Source: Nitriliruptoraceae bacterium
GTDB taxonomy: Bacteria; Actinomycetota; Nitriliruptoria; Nitriliruptorales; Nitriliruptoraceae
Reading direction: 5' to 3'
DNA length: 41,712 nt
Assembly (NCBI GenBank): GCA_003563915.1
Contig: PWTE01000194.1
Coordinates: 1-41,712 of the forward strand
Position 1 is the stretch's first letter, and each line of letters starts with the position of its first letter. Of this stretch, positions 1 through 8,076 are shown one piece after another. Under the pieces are notes generated by a model, which saw only the letters and a list, made by a program, of their open reading frames with translations, was not told the origin of the DNA and made no database searches. The position numbers and the translations under genes are program-made.

Positions 1-58
1 CCGCGGCTCGGTCCCGTCCGGCTCGGTCCCGTCCGGCTCGGTCCCGTCCGGCTCGGCG
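1..58. repeat. 15-bp tandem repeat at the window edge
   Basis: The unit GGCTCGGTCCCGTCC repeats about three and a half times in a row. It lies inside the minus-strand DUF4388 gene and encodes repeated EPDGT pentapeptides. The unit is a multiple of three, so copy-number change would keep the frame. The repeat may continue beyond the window. Confidence 0.9.
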
Positions 59-1377
59 GCGTCCACCGAGCGGTCAGCACCGCCGGGGGCGCTGGGTGGG
101 ATGATCGCGGCGAGGCCCCGCCCGAGCCCGCTCTTGCGGCGAGGCTCGTCTCGAGGAGGTTCGTCCGGACGCCCGGTCCCCTCGGCGTCGTCGCGGGAGC
201 GTGTCGACCCCGGGGGTGGTGGGGGCAGGATCGAGGCACCCGGGAGGGGTTCCGCGGGCTGCTCGGAAGGCGGGGGTGGAGGAGCAGTGGGCCCCTGATC
301 GTGTCGGCCCGCGGCATCGCTGGTGTCGTCGACCTCCACCTCGATCTCGAGTTCGAGTTCCGTGGCGGGTTCATCCGATCCGACGTCTGCCACCTCGGCC
401 ACCGGTGCCTCCGGTTGCCCGGCCTCCCTGGACTCCTCGGAGGAGACCCAGACCTCAGGCGGCTCGGCATCGTCGGGGTCGAGGTCCGTGATCGGGTCCT
501 CGCCCTGAGTATCGGCTGGCTCCGTCAGCCCGGCTGGCTCCGTCAGCTCGGCTGGTTCCGCCGGTTCGGCCGGCTCGTGGCCCTCGACGTCGGTGGTCGC
601 CGGCGACCCTCCGGCCAGGTCCTCGACCTCGCCGAGCCCGAGCGCATCCTCGAGTGCCGCACCGATCTCGTCCCGTGGGAGTCGCACGTCGACGATCCCG
701 AGCAGGCTGAGGCCGTAGACGATGCGGGCCGCCTCGAACTCGCCGTAGCCCAGGTCCGCAGCCAGCGACCGCACGCTGCGTTCGCCGTCGACGCTGGCGA
801 GGACGGCGAACTCGTCGGGCTCCAACGAGGCGCTCGCGGTCGCAGCACCACTCCGGAAGCTGGGGACCGCCTCGAGGTCGGGGATCATCTGGGACAGCTG
901 GTCCCACTCCTGCTGGCGCCGCGCGACCTCGACCAGCGCGTCGTCGACGGACAGGCTCAAGGGCACGCCCTGAGGTGGGTCCTGATCGTCGGGGGTGAAG
1001 GCGTAGGCCCCGTAGCGCCACCGGATGATCTCGAACAGCGCATCGAGGACCTGCTCCTGCACGAACACGCGGACCGCGTCGCGGCGGACGAGCCCCCGCT
1101 CGACCAGCAGTGACCCCAACCGGGCTGCATCGCCACTCTCGCGCTGCGCCTCGAGCGCGTTCGCGAGGTCGTCGGGGTCGAGTTCCCCCGCGCCGACCAG
1201 TCGGTCGCCGAGTCGTGCCCGCGGGGTCGGCGATACCGCCGCGATGATGCGTCCTTCGCGCAGGACGATGCGGCCCGGCCCGTCCGGACCGTCGATGGCA
1301 AGGATGCCCGACGCTCCGTGGGTTGCGAGCTCACGGCAGACATCTGCTGCCGTCGTCTCCACGAGGTCTCCACGCAT
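1..1377 (-). CDS. DUF4388 (PATAN-like) domain protein, 3' end cut by window
   Basis: The reading frame is open from an ATG at 1377 to the left edge (459 codons, no stop seen), so the C-terminus is missing. Residues about 1-175 look like a DUF4388/PATAN module: it begins MRGDLVETTAADVCREL, has a GASGILAIDG strand and continues with a charged helical part that includes the segment FEIIRWRYGAY. A second helical part follows to about residue 225. The remainder is low-complexity, rich in Pro, Glu and Asp, with EPAEPAELTEPAG-type repeats and, at the edge, repeated EPDGT units. DUF4388 proteins are often linked to response regulators and surface behaviour, but their biochemical role is unclear. It is divergent from rsiG and a lone receiver domain, which fits a signalling role (inference). 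The domain call rests on motif recognition only. Confidence 0.75.
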   Translation of the reverse strand, partial: MRGDLVETTAADVCRELATHGASGILAIDGPDGPGRIVLREGRIIAAVSPTPRARLGDRLVGAGELDPDDLANALEAQRESGDAARLGSLLVERGLVRRDAVRVFVQEQVLDALFEIIRWRYGAYAFTPDDQDPPQGVPLSLSVDDALVEVARRQQEWDQLSQMIPDLEAVPSFRSGAATASASLEPDEFAVLASVDGERSVRSLAADLGYGEFEAARIVYGLSLLGIVDVRLPRDEIGAALEDALGLGEVEDLAGGSPATTDVEGHEPAEPAEPAELTEPAGLTEPADTQGEDPITDLDPDDAEPPEVWVSSEESREAGQPEAPVAEVADVGSDEPATELELEIEVEVDDTSDAAGRHDQGPTAPPPPPSEQPAEPLPGASILPPPPPGSTRSRDDAEGTGRPDEPPRDEPRRKSGLGRGLAAIIPPSAPGGADRSVDAAEPDGTEPDGTEPDGTEPR

Positions 1378-1493
1378 GGGCGCAGGGTAGTGGAGAGACC
1401 CCTTCGACTTGCTCACCCGCACGCTCCCGATCTCGACACGGTAGGTTCCGCGCCGACACGACCGTACCGAGCACGTGGCGGAGGAGGGCGGTG

Positions 1494-2039
1494 ATGTCGC
1501 ACGCACGGCTCGATCGGGTGCTCGACCCAGCGTTCGTCGATGGGCTCGAGGATCTGCCCACCGCCGACCTCAGGGAGCGCCGTGCGGAAGCGGAGGCCGA
1601 GGAGGAGGCGATCTCCTACGTCCGTCGACTGCTCCAGGGGCGGCTCGACCTGCTCCGCGCAGAACTGCGTCGCCGCCAGCAGGCCGGCAGTGACGTCGCC
1701 GTCGACCTGCTGGGCCGACTGTCGGAGGTACTCACCGACCAGAGCAGCGGCGAGCGTGACGTGCTCGCTGCCCGAGCGACACGGCTGCGGGTGCCTCCCG
1801 GCATCGAACCCCACGAGGCACGGCTCGACGAGGTGTTGTCCCGCAGCGACCTGGACGACCTGGGCGCGGTCCGGGACGAGACCCTCGAGGAGTACGTCGA
1901 TCGGCTCGCCGCGCTCGAGGGCGACCTCTCGGAGCAGCGACGCACCCTCTTCGGTCGCATCGATGCGCTGCGTAGCGAACTCGCCGCGCGCTACAAGGAT
2001 GGGCGCGCCGCGGTGAGCGACCTCATCTCGGGGGAGTGA
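1494..2039 (+). CDS. rsiG: RsiG-like c-di-GMP-binding anti-sigma factor
   Basis: 181 residues, nearly all helical. Residues 37-52 match the RsiG c-di-GMP signature E-x3-S-x2-R-x3-Q-x3-D exactly (E37, S41, R44, Q48, D52). Residues 142-157 repeat it with the Gln replaced by Phe (E142, S146, R149, F153, D157). The N-terminus LDRVLDPAF and the C-terminal RIDALRSELAARYKDG also resemble what I recall of Streptomyces RsiG, often annotated as aerial mycelium formation protein. In Streptomyces, RsiG with c-di-GMP sequesters the sigma factor WhiG. No sigma partner lies next to it here, so the target is unknown. I chose ATG 1494 because a GGAGGAGGG ribosome site ends just upstream; GTG 1491 is an alternative. 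The next gene, a receiver domain, starts 16 bp downstream. Confidence 0.8.
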   Translation: MSHARLDRVLDPAFVDGLEDLPTADLRERRAEAEAEEEAISYVRRLLQGRLDLLRAELRRRQQAGSDVAVDLLGRLSEVLTDQSSGERDVLAARATRLRVPPGIEPHEARLDEVLSRSDLDDLGAVRDETLEEYVDRLAALEGDLSEQRRTLFGRIDALRSELAARYKDGRAAVSDLISGE

Positions 2040-2055
2040 CCTGAAGGGAGCGGCG

Positions 2056-2448
2056 GTGGCGGCGCGCCGACGGGTGTTGCTGGTCGACGACGACCCGCTC
2101 CTGCTCGATGTCCTCAGCACCGTGCTGGACCTCGAGGAGTTCGACGTCGTGTCCGCCACGAACGGCGAGGCAGCCCTCGAGATCGCCGCCAGCGACCACG
2201 TCGACGTGGTGGTCTGCGACGTGCGCATGCCCGGCACCGACGGTCTGGAGGTCTGCCGTCGACTCAAACAGGATCCGGTCACGGCACAGCTCCCGGTGAT
2301 CCTGCTCACCGCGCGCGACACCGAGGAAGATCGCGCCGCGGGACGGGAGGTCGGCTGCGACGCCTACGTGACCAAACCCTTCAGCCCGCTGGAGCTCCTC
2401 GAGACCCTGCGGTCGCACCCCCCCGGACCGTCCGACGAGGGTCGGTAG
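2056..2448 (+). CDS. single-domain response regulator (CheY-like receiver)
   Basis: 130 residues made of one receiver domain with no output domain. The acidic pocket is DDD at 11-13, the phospho-acceptor is D55 in VVVCDVRMPG, the switch Thr is T86 in ILLTARD, and the conserved Lys is K107 in VTKPF, so all catalytic positions are present. It starts with GTG 16 bp after rsiG and probably shares its transcript. No histidine kinase is in the window. Such stand-alone receivers act by binding partner proteins; the adjacent RsiG and DUF4388 proteins are possible partners (inference). Confidence 0.92.
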   Translation: MAARRRVLLVDDDPLLLDVLSTVLDLEEFDVVSATNGEAALEIAASDHVDVVVCDVRMPGTDGLEVCRRLKQDPVTAQLPVILLTARDTEEDRAAGREVGCDAYVTKPFSPLELLETLRSHPPGPSDEGR

Positions 2449-2503
2449 CGGTGCTCACCGCGCCAGGAGCGCTCACCGACGCGTTCGATGCCGTGACGCT
2501 GCC

Positions 2504-3463
2504 GTGAGTGCCGGGCTCGTCGAGGTGACCCGGCAGGATCAACGGACCGGTCGCGCGGTGGTCGAGTCCAGCCATGCGGGGTGGTTCGTCGTGACCGGCC
2601 CGGACGGCGAGGTGGTGGCGGCACTCGGCGACCCCGGCCACGTCACCTTCCTCCGCTCGACGGTGAAGCCGTTCCAGGCCGCGGCCTGCCTGGAGGCCCT
2701 CGGTGAGGTGGCCCGGGAGCTCACGACCGAGGAGATCGCGATCGCCTGCGCCTCTCACCGCGCAGAACCCCGTCACCTCGAGGTGGTCGATCGCCTGCTC
2801 GGTCGTTCCGGCTTGCGCGGTGAGCAGCTCACCTGCCCGCCCGACGTGGGGCCGGCGGATCCCTCGGCGGAGGCGGAGCGTCGCCGCCACAACTGCTCGG
2901 GCAAGCACGCGCTGTTCGCGCTGGCGGGCGCCGCGGTGGGGACGTCCCGTGAGGACCTGCTCGATCCCTCGGCTCCTCTCCAGACGCGGGTCCTCGACCG
3001 GCTCGAGCAGGAGTTGGGTCCGCCGATGGTCGTGGCGCGGGACGGCTGCGGTGCGCCGGCTGTCGCGGTCCCGTTGGAGCACCTGGCCGCCGCCTACGGT
3101 CGTCTCGCGACCGAGGAACGGTCCACACGGGTGCGCGAGGCGATGCTCGCTCACCCCCTGTTGGTCGGTGGCGAGGAGCGTGCGGAGACAGCGTTGCTGG
3201 CGTCGGGCGTCCTGGCCAAGCCGGGAGCGGAAGGGGTGATGGCCGCGGGCTGGGTCGGTCGAGCCGGTGGGTACGGGCTGGCGATCAAGGTCGCTGACGG
3301 CGCCTCGCGGGGCGCGGCGACCGCAGCGGTGGGACTGCTCGAGTCCGCGGGGATCGTGCCCCCGGGGACCTGGGTCTCGCCGCCGCCGACGGGCGGAGAG
3401 ATGCCGGTCGGCGAGGTCCGGGTGACCGACGCCGTGCGCGGGCTCGGGGAGCTGCTGCCCTGA
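2504..3463 (+). CDS. asparaginase II-type amidohydrolase
   Basis: 319 residues, the usual length for the L-asparaginase II family (Pfam Asparaginase_II), which is unrelated to E. coli AnsB. It hydrolyses L-asparagine to aspartate and ammonia, probably in the cytoplasm as no signal peptide is visible. Family marks are the RSTVKPFQA segment (residues 51-59), which carries the conserved Ser/Lys pair, IACASHRAEPRH (80-91), and the NCSGKHALFA segment (130-139). A Gly-rich segment near residue 250 (AGWVGRAGGYGLAIKVADG) matches the conserved C-terminal part. Start GTG 2504 is the only one that fits the family N-terminus GLVEVTR. Substrate specificity is inferred from family. Confidence 0.85.
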   Translation: MSAGLVEVTRQDQRTGRAVVESSHAGWFVVTGPDGEVVAALGDPGHVTFLRSTVKPFQAAACLEALGEVARELTTEEIAIACASHRAEPRHLEVVDRLLGRSGLRGEQLTCPPDVGPADPSAEAERRRHNCSGKHALFALAGAAVGTSREDLLDPSAPLQTRVLDRLEQELGPPMVVARDGCGAPAVAVPLEHLAAAYGRLATEERSTRVREAMLAHPLLVGGEERAETALLASGVLAKPGAEGVMAAGWVGRAGGYGLAIKVADGASRGAATAAVGLLESAGIVPPGTWVSPPPTGGEMPVGEVRVTDAVRGLGELLP

Positions 3464-3541
3464 CGGCACCGCCACGGTGCTCGCCACTGGTACCCTACTG
3501 CTTGCGGTGGTGAGCGCTGCCGAGCGGCCTGGAGGTACGGC

Positions 3542-4060
3542 GTGGATGCGAGCGGAGGTGGGCGTGACGTCGACGCCGGCTCGGCCGACGCCGTCTCGGC
3601 CGAGGACGACCACGGCACGATCGACGAACTCGGGGCGTACATCCGCCGCCAGCGGGAATCGGCTCGGCTGTCCCTGCGCAAGCTCGCCAAGATCGCCGGG
3701 GTCAGCAACCCCTACCTCTCCCAGATCGAGCGCGGTCTGCGCAAGCCGAGCGCCGAGATCCTGCAGGCGATCGCGAAGGCGCTCGAGATCTCCAGCGAGA
3801 CCCTGTACGTCAAGGCCGGCATCCTCGAGGAACGCGAGCACGACGAGGACCTCGAGGCGGTCGTGGCGCGCGACCCCCACCTCACCGACCCGCAACGGCA
3901 GGCCCTGATCGAGATGTACCGCTCGTTCCGCGCCCTCGCGGAACTCCGGGGCTCTGGCGCCAACCGGCGGCGTGGGCTGTTGGACGTGGTGGGGACCGGC
4001 GACCTGGGCGACGACGATCTCGAGGCTGCGAGCCTCGCCGACGAGGACGCCTCCGCCTGA
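3542..4060 (+). CDS. XRE-family transcriptional regulator
   Basis: 172 residues. A Cro/C1-type helix-turn-helix sits at about residues 26-85: YIRRQRESARLSLRKLAK, then AGVSNPYLSQIERG as the turn and recognition helix, then PSAEILQAIAKAL. The N-terminal 25 residues are acidic and probably disordered. The C-terminal third is acidic and not clearly assignable. The HTH closely resembles, from memory, Mycobacterium tuberculosis Rv0474, which lies near mshA there too. There is no ligand domain, and the regulon is unknown. GTG 3542 follows a GGAGG site. A TACCCT at 3490-3495 could be its -10 box. Confidence 0.85.
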   Translation: MDASGGGRDVDAGSADAVSAEDDHGTIDELGAYIRRQRESARLSLRKLAKIAGVSNPYLSQIERGLRKPSAEILQAIAKALEISSETLYVKAGILEEREHDEDLEAVVARDPHLTDPQRQALIEMYRSFRALAELRGSGANRRRGLLDVVGTGDLGDDDLEAASLADEDASA

Positions 4061-4279
4061 CGGGCTGGCCCGACCGCCGGGTCGGCCCGCTCACGAGCCT
4101 GGGAATGTCCGGACGCCACGGGCCGTTGTGATCGGGTGGTCCGGTGGTTGCACGCAGTACGATCGGGCGGACGGCCCGCCGATCGACCGCGCCGCGCCCG
4201 TCGGTGGGGCTCGCCGGCTACCGCGCTCCGCCGCAAGGTTCCACTCCCTCGCCGTCCCGCCTCCCCAGAGGTCTGCCCC

Positions 4280-5305
4280 GTGATCGAACTGCGCACCCAC
4301 GACAGCGTCCCCACCGGTTCCCTGCGTACCGAGTGGGAGATGCTGCTCGATGAGGACCCTCACGCGACCGTGTTCCACGGCCCGCGCTACCTGGCCCTGT
4401 GGCGCGAGGTGCTGGGCCAGCGCTCGCCGACCCGCGTGCACACGATCCACCGCGAGGGGCGGCTGATCGGGGTCGTCGCCGACGCGAACGACCTCGAGGG
4501 CAGCCCGACCGGACCGGAGGAGCACCGGCGTTTCCTCGGTGGTACCGAGGTGACCGACTACCTCGGACCCATCAGCCGCCTCGAGGACCGCACGGACGTC
4601 GCGGACGCGTACGTCGCGAACCTGGCGGCGGATGTCGACTGGGACGAGTTCGTCGCCGGTGGGCTGGCCAAGGACAGTGGATGGGCGGACGCTTTCCGTC
4701 GCGCGATCGGGCAGCATGGGCTGGCGGTCATCGAGGAGGACATCGAGGACGTCTGCCCCCGCGTGGACATCTCGGGCGGCTACGACGCCTGGCTGGACGG
4801 TCTCCCGGGTCGAGCGCGTCAGGAGCTCAACCGCAAGACCCGCAAGCTGGCCCGGGACGCCGGTGACCTGGAGTTGGTCGAGGTCCCGCCAGGCGACATC
4901 GCCGGCGCGATCGACGGCTTCCTCGACCAGGCGGCCGCCGCGCTCCCGGACAAGTCGGGGTTCTTCGAACGTCCCGAGATCCACGACTGGTTCAAGGCGC
5001 TGGCCGGCGAGTTCGCCAAGGACGGGATCTTCCGACTCCACCGGTTGGACGTCGGCGGGCTCCCCGCAGCCGCGACCGTCTCGCTGGTGCAGGGGGGCCA
5101 GTGGGGGCTGTACAACTCCTCGTTCGACCCGACGCTGGGCTCGCTCGCGCCAGGGATGGTCATCATCAACCTGCTGATCGAACAGGCCGCGAACGAGGGC
5201 GTGCGTGTCTTCGACCTGCTCCGCGGTGACGAGCCCTACAAGTACCGGTTCGGGGCCGAGGACCGTCCCCTCGAACGACTCACCGTCGGGAGAGGGTCAG
5301 CGTGA
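4280..5305 (+). CDS. GNAT/BioF2-type acetyltransferase (CelD-like)
   Basis: 341 residues from GTG 4280. The frame can be read upstream to 4136, but that part is Arg-rich and unlike a protein N-terminus. The middle and C-terminal half (about residues 150-335) match the BioF2-like GNAT fold: a GYDAWLDGLPGRARQELNRKTRK segment, where substrate-binding helices start, and the ending FDLLRGDEPYKYRFGAEDRPL, typical of CelD/BcsL-type transferases. Members transfer acyl or aminoacyl groups in cell-envelope polysaccharide or peptidoglycan synthesis, but the substrate here cannot be told. Its stop overlaps the mshA start by 4 bp (GTGA), so the two are almost certainly co-translated. Confidence 0.75.
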   Translation: MIELRTHDSVPTGSLRTEWEMLLDEDPHATVFHGPRYLALWREVLGQRSPTRVHTIHREGRLIGVVADANDLEGSPTGPEEHRRFLGGTEVTDYLGPISRLEDRTDVADAYVANLAADVDWDEFVAGGLAKDSGWADAFRRAIGQHGLAVIEEDIEDVCPRVDISGGYDAWLDGLPGRARQELNRKTRKLARDAGDLELVEVPPGDIAGAIDGFLDQAAAALPDKSGFFERPEIHDWFKALAGEFAKDGIFRLHRLDVGGLPAAATVSLVQGGQWGLYNSSFDPTLGSLAPGMVIINLLIEQAANEGVRVFDLLRGDEPYKYRFGAEDRPLERLTVGRGSA

Positions 5306-6555
5306 GCTTCCCACCCGTCCCGACCGGCTCCCCGGACGTCGAGGTCGCACGGGTCGCCCTGCTGAGCGTGCACACCTCGCCGCTGGCGCAGCCGGGGACG
5401 GGGGACGGAGGCGGCCTCAACGTCTACGTCCGTGAGACCGCCACGCGGCTGGCGGCTCGCGGGGTGCACGTCGACGTGTTCACCCGGTGGGCCGATCCGG
5501 ATCTGCCGGCGACCGTGCCGCTGGCTGACGGGGTGGACGTCCACCACATCGAGGCCGGACCACGCCGACCGCTGGACAAGCAGGAGGTGGCCAACCAGCT
5601 CTGTGGGTTCGTGCTGGCCCTGCAACGCCACCCCACCGCCGGCAGTCACGACCTGCTCCACGCGCACTACTGGCTGTCGGGGTGGGTCGGACGGCGGGTC
5701 AGCGAGCGGTGGGGGGCACCGCTCGTGCAGACCTTCCACACCCTGGGCGTGCTCAAGAACGCGACCCTGGCGCCGGGCGACGTGCCGGAGCCGCCGTTGC
5801 GGTTGGTCGCCGAGCAGCGTGTCGCCCACGACGCGGACCGGCTCCTGGTCCTGACCTGCGGTGAGGCCAGGTTGCTGCACCGCCACTACGGCATCTCGGG
5901 CCGCAACCTGACCGTCGTGCCGGCAGGGGTGGACCTGTCGCGCTTCGTGCCGCGTCCGTCCGTGCCCCCCTCGGGTCGCGCGCCGCAGCTGCTGTTCGTC
6001 GGACGCCTCCAGCCGCTGAAGGGGCCGGATGTCGCGATCCGGACCCTGGCCGAGGTCCGTCATCACGTCCCTGACGCCGAGCTGACCATCATCGGCGGGG
6101 TCTCCGGTAACGGACGTCACGCGATGGGACCGCCCGAGCTCACCGCCCTGGCGACGGAGCTGGGCGTCGCCGACGCGGTGCACCTGGAACCCGCGGTCGA
6201 CCAGGCCGAACTCGTCGGCCGCTACCACCGCGCCGATGTGGTGCTGGTTCCCTCACGCAGCGAGACCTTCGGTCTGGTCGCGCTCGAAGCGCAGGCGTGC
6301 GGGGTGCCGGTCGTCGCGGCAGCCGTGCCTGGTCTGGAAGCGGTCGTGGGAACCGGCGGCACCCTGGTCGCCGGCCACGACCCGGCCGATCACGCCGCCG
6401 CGGTGGTCCACTACCTCGAGGACCGCGAGGCTGCCGAAGCCGCGTCGCGCGCCGGCATCGAGACCGGGCGCCGGTCGTCCTGGGACCGCACCGTCGATCG
6501 GTTGCTGGCCGTCTACGGTGAGGTCGCACGACCCCGACGGGCGGTGGCGGTGTGA
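5302..6555 (+). CDS. mshA: D-inositol 3-phosphate glycosyltransferase MshA (mycothiol step 1)
   Basis: 417 residues, a GT4 family glycosyltransferase. MshA joins GlcNAc from UDP-GlcNAc to 1L-myo-inositol 3-phosphate, the first step to mycothiol. The diagnostic N-terminus is present: LLSVHTSPLAQPGTGDGGG followed by LNVYVRETATRLAARG. The C-terminal donor domain has LFVGRLQPLKGPDVAIR and the GT4 motif PSRSETFGLVALEAQACGVPVV with its Glu residues. Start GTG 5302 overlaps the preceding acetyltransferase by 4 bp, and its own stop overlaps the YbjN-like gene by 4 bp. From memory, M. tuberculosis mshA (Rv0486) is also followed by a YbjN-like gene. It implies a mycothiol-based thiol pool. Confidence 0.93.
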   Translation: MSFPPVPTGSPDVEVARVALLSVHTSPLAQPGTGDGGGLNVYVRETATRLAARGVHVDVFTRWADPDLPATVPLADGVDVHHIEAGPRRPLDKQEVANQLCGFVLALQRHPTAGSHDLLHAHYWLSGWVGRRVSERWGAPLVQTFHTLGVLKNATLAPGDVPEPPLRLVAEQRVAHDADRLLVLTCGEARLLHRHYGISGRNLTVVPAGVDLSRFVPRPSVPPSGRAPQLLFVGRLQPLKGPDVAIRTLAEVRHHVPDAELTIIGGVSGNGRHAMGPPELTALATELGVADAVHLEPAVDQAELVGRYHRADVVLVPSRSETFGLVALEAQACGVPVVAAAVPGLEAVVGTGGTLVAGHDPADHAAAVVHYLEDREAAEAASRAGIETGRRSSWDRTVDRLLAVYGEVARPRRAVAV

Positions 6556-7022
6556 CCGAAGCGCGCGAGGTGATCCTCTCCGGCCTCTCCAAGGCGGGCC
6601 TGCCCGTCGAGGAGGTCGGTGACGACCGGTGGATGACCATGCTGGAAGGCGAGCACAAGCGCACGATCCCGGTGCTGCTCGACCTGGGCGACCGGTCGTT
6701 GACCGTCACCTCGCTGCTCGCCGCTGCACCGGACGAGCAGCACACCGAGGTCTACCGGATCCTGCTCCAGCGCAACCAGCGCCCTCTCCCGGTGCATTTC
6801 GCCCTCGATGACGAGGGCGACCTGATCCTGACGGGGCGCGTTCCGCTCCCGGCGCTCGACGAGCGCAGCTTCGACGCGCTGCTGGGAGCCCTGTTGACCC
6901 AGGCGGACGAGACCTTCGACCAGGTGCTCCGTGCGGGGTTCGCCAGCTACATCGACGCCGAACAGCGCTGGCGTTCCAAGGTCGGCCTGCCGCCGAACCC
7001 GGTCCGCCCCGAGGCCGACTGA
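6552..7022 (+). CDS. YbjN domain-containing protein
   Basis: 156 residues with the alpha/beta fold of the YbjN / type III secretion chaperone-like family. Visible features are the strand RTIPVLLDLGDRSLTVTSLLA, the helix TEVYRILLQRNQRPLPVHFALDDEGDLILTGRVPL, and a C-terminal helix DETFDQVLRAGFASYI. It overlaps mshA by 4 bp, matching the actinobacterial pair mshA-Rv0487. Its molecular function is not established. No signal peptide or membrane segment is visible, so it is probably cytoplasmic. Confidence 0.8.
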   Translation: MTEAREVILSGLSKAGLPVEEVGDDRWMTMLEGEHKRTIPVLLDLGDRSLTVTSLLAAAPDEQHTEVYRILLQRNQRPLPVHFALDDEGDLILTGRVPLPALDERSFDALLGALLTQADETFDQVLRAGFASYIDAEQRWRSKVGLPPNPVRPEAD

Positions 7023-7128
7023 ACATCGGTGATGCGACGGACCTACCCGGTGGGATCGTCGCGGTCACCGTAGGCTGGGGGCGTGCCGCAGGCCGCGGTG
7101 CACGACCCGAACGTCGAGGAGGCGCGCC

Positions 7129-7941
7129 GTGGATGGCACGCTCGCGATCATCGGAACCGGACGCATCGGTGAGGCCTTGCTTCGGGGGCTGCTGAGCGCG
7201 GGGAGCGTCACCCCGGACCAGGTGATCTGCACGGCTCAGCGCGAGGAACGCTGCGACGAACTCGCCCGCGACCATGCGGTCAAGGCGACCACCGACAACC
7301 GCGCCGCGGTCGAGGCGGCCGACATCGTCTTCCTGGCGTTGAAGCCGCAGGTGCTGCTCGACGTCATCGCCCCGGCCGCCGGGGCGTTCCGGACGGATCA
7401 GACCGTCATCTCGGTCGCGGCCGGGACGACCACGGCCGCGATCCAGGACGCGATCCCCGGCGAGGTGCCCGTGGTCCGCGTCATGACCAACACGCCCGTC
7501 CAGGTCGATGAGGCGATGTCGGTGATCTGCGCCGGCACCCACGCCACCGAGCAGGACCTGGCGCTGGCGGAGGACCTGATGGCGCACGTCGGTCAGGTCA
7601 TCCGCCTGCCGGAGTCCCACCTCGACGCGGTCACCGCGCTGTCCGGCTCCGGACCCGCCTACCTGTTCCTGCTGGCCGAGGCGATAATCGACGCCGGGAT
7701 CCTGCTGGGACTCCCACGGGACGTGGCGTCGAGGTTGATCGTGCAGACGATGGTGGGCAGCGCCAAGATGCTGCGGGACACCGGCAGTCACCCGGTCGAG
7801 CTGCGCGAGATGGTCACCTCACCGGGCGGCACCACGATCGCGGCGATCCGCGAGTTGGAACGCTCGAAGGTGCGTGCCGCGTTCCTCGACGCGATCGAAG
7901 CCGCCAGGGACCGCGGCGAGGAGCTCTCCCGCCGGGCCTGA
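7129..7941 (+). CDS. proC: pyrroline-5-carboxylate reductase
   Basis: 270 residues, the standard ProC length. It reduces 1-pyrroline-5-carboxylate to proline with NAD(P)H, the last step of proline synthesis. The N-terminal Rossmann motif is LAIIGTGRIGEALLRGLL (residues 5-22). NTPVQVDEAMSVI lies in the middle. The C-terminal dimerisation domain has the family signature SGSGPAYLFLLAEAIIDAG, and SPGGTTIAAI near the end. GTG 7129 follows a GAGGAGG site at 7116-7122. A TAGGCT at 7071-7076 may be its -10 box, which would make it a separate transcript from the mshA operon. Confidence 0.95.
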   Translation: MDGTLAIIGTGRIGEALLRGLLSAGSVTPDQVICTAQREERCDELARDHAVKATTDNRAAVEAADIVFLALKPQVLLDVIAPAAGAFRTDQTVISVAAGTTTAAIQDAIPGEVPVVRVMTNTPVQVDEAMSVICAGTHATEQDLALAEDLMAHVGQVIRLPESHLDAVTALSGSGPAYLFLLAEAIIDAGILLGLPRDVASRLIVQTMVGSAKMLRDTGSHPVELREMVTSPGGTTIAAIRELERSKVRAAFLDAIEAARDRGEELSRRA

Positions 7942-8076
7942 CGCTGCAGGACCGCCACAGTCAGGTGAGCTGGACGCCCCCTGCCCGCCAGCCCGCCCGT
8001 GCACCGTGACGGTTCCGAAGCCTCGTACGCTGGCGTGGTGGCCGCCACGCCATCCTGTCCCTGAACGAGGTCCCCG

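Noticed and set aside
301-1113. 270-codon frame on the plus strand
   Set aside because: It lies opposite the DUF4388 gene, whose product has recognisable features and typical low-complexity tail; the plus frame is only its mirror in GC-rich DNA.
1413-2321. 302-codon frame on the minus strand
   Set aside because: It overlaps rsiG and the receiver gene, both with clear motifs and ribosome sites. No family resemblance in the minus product.
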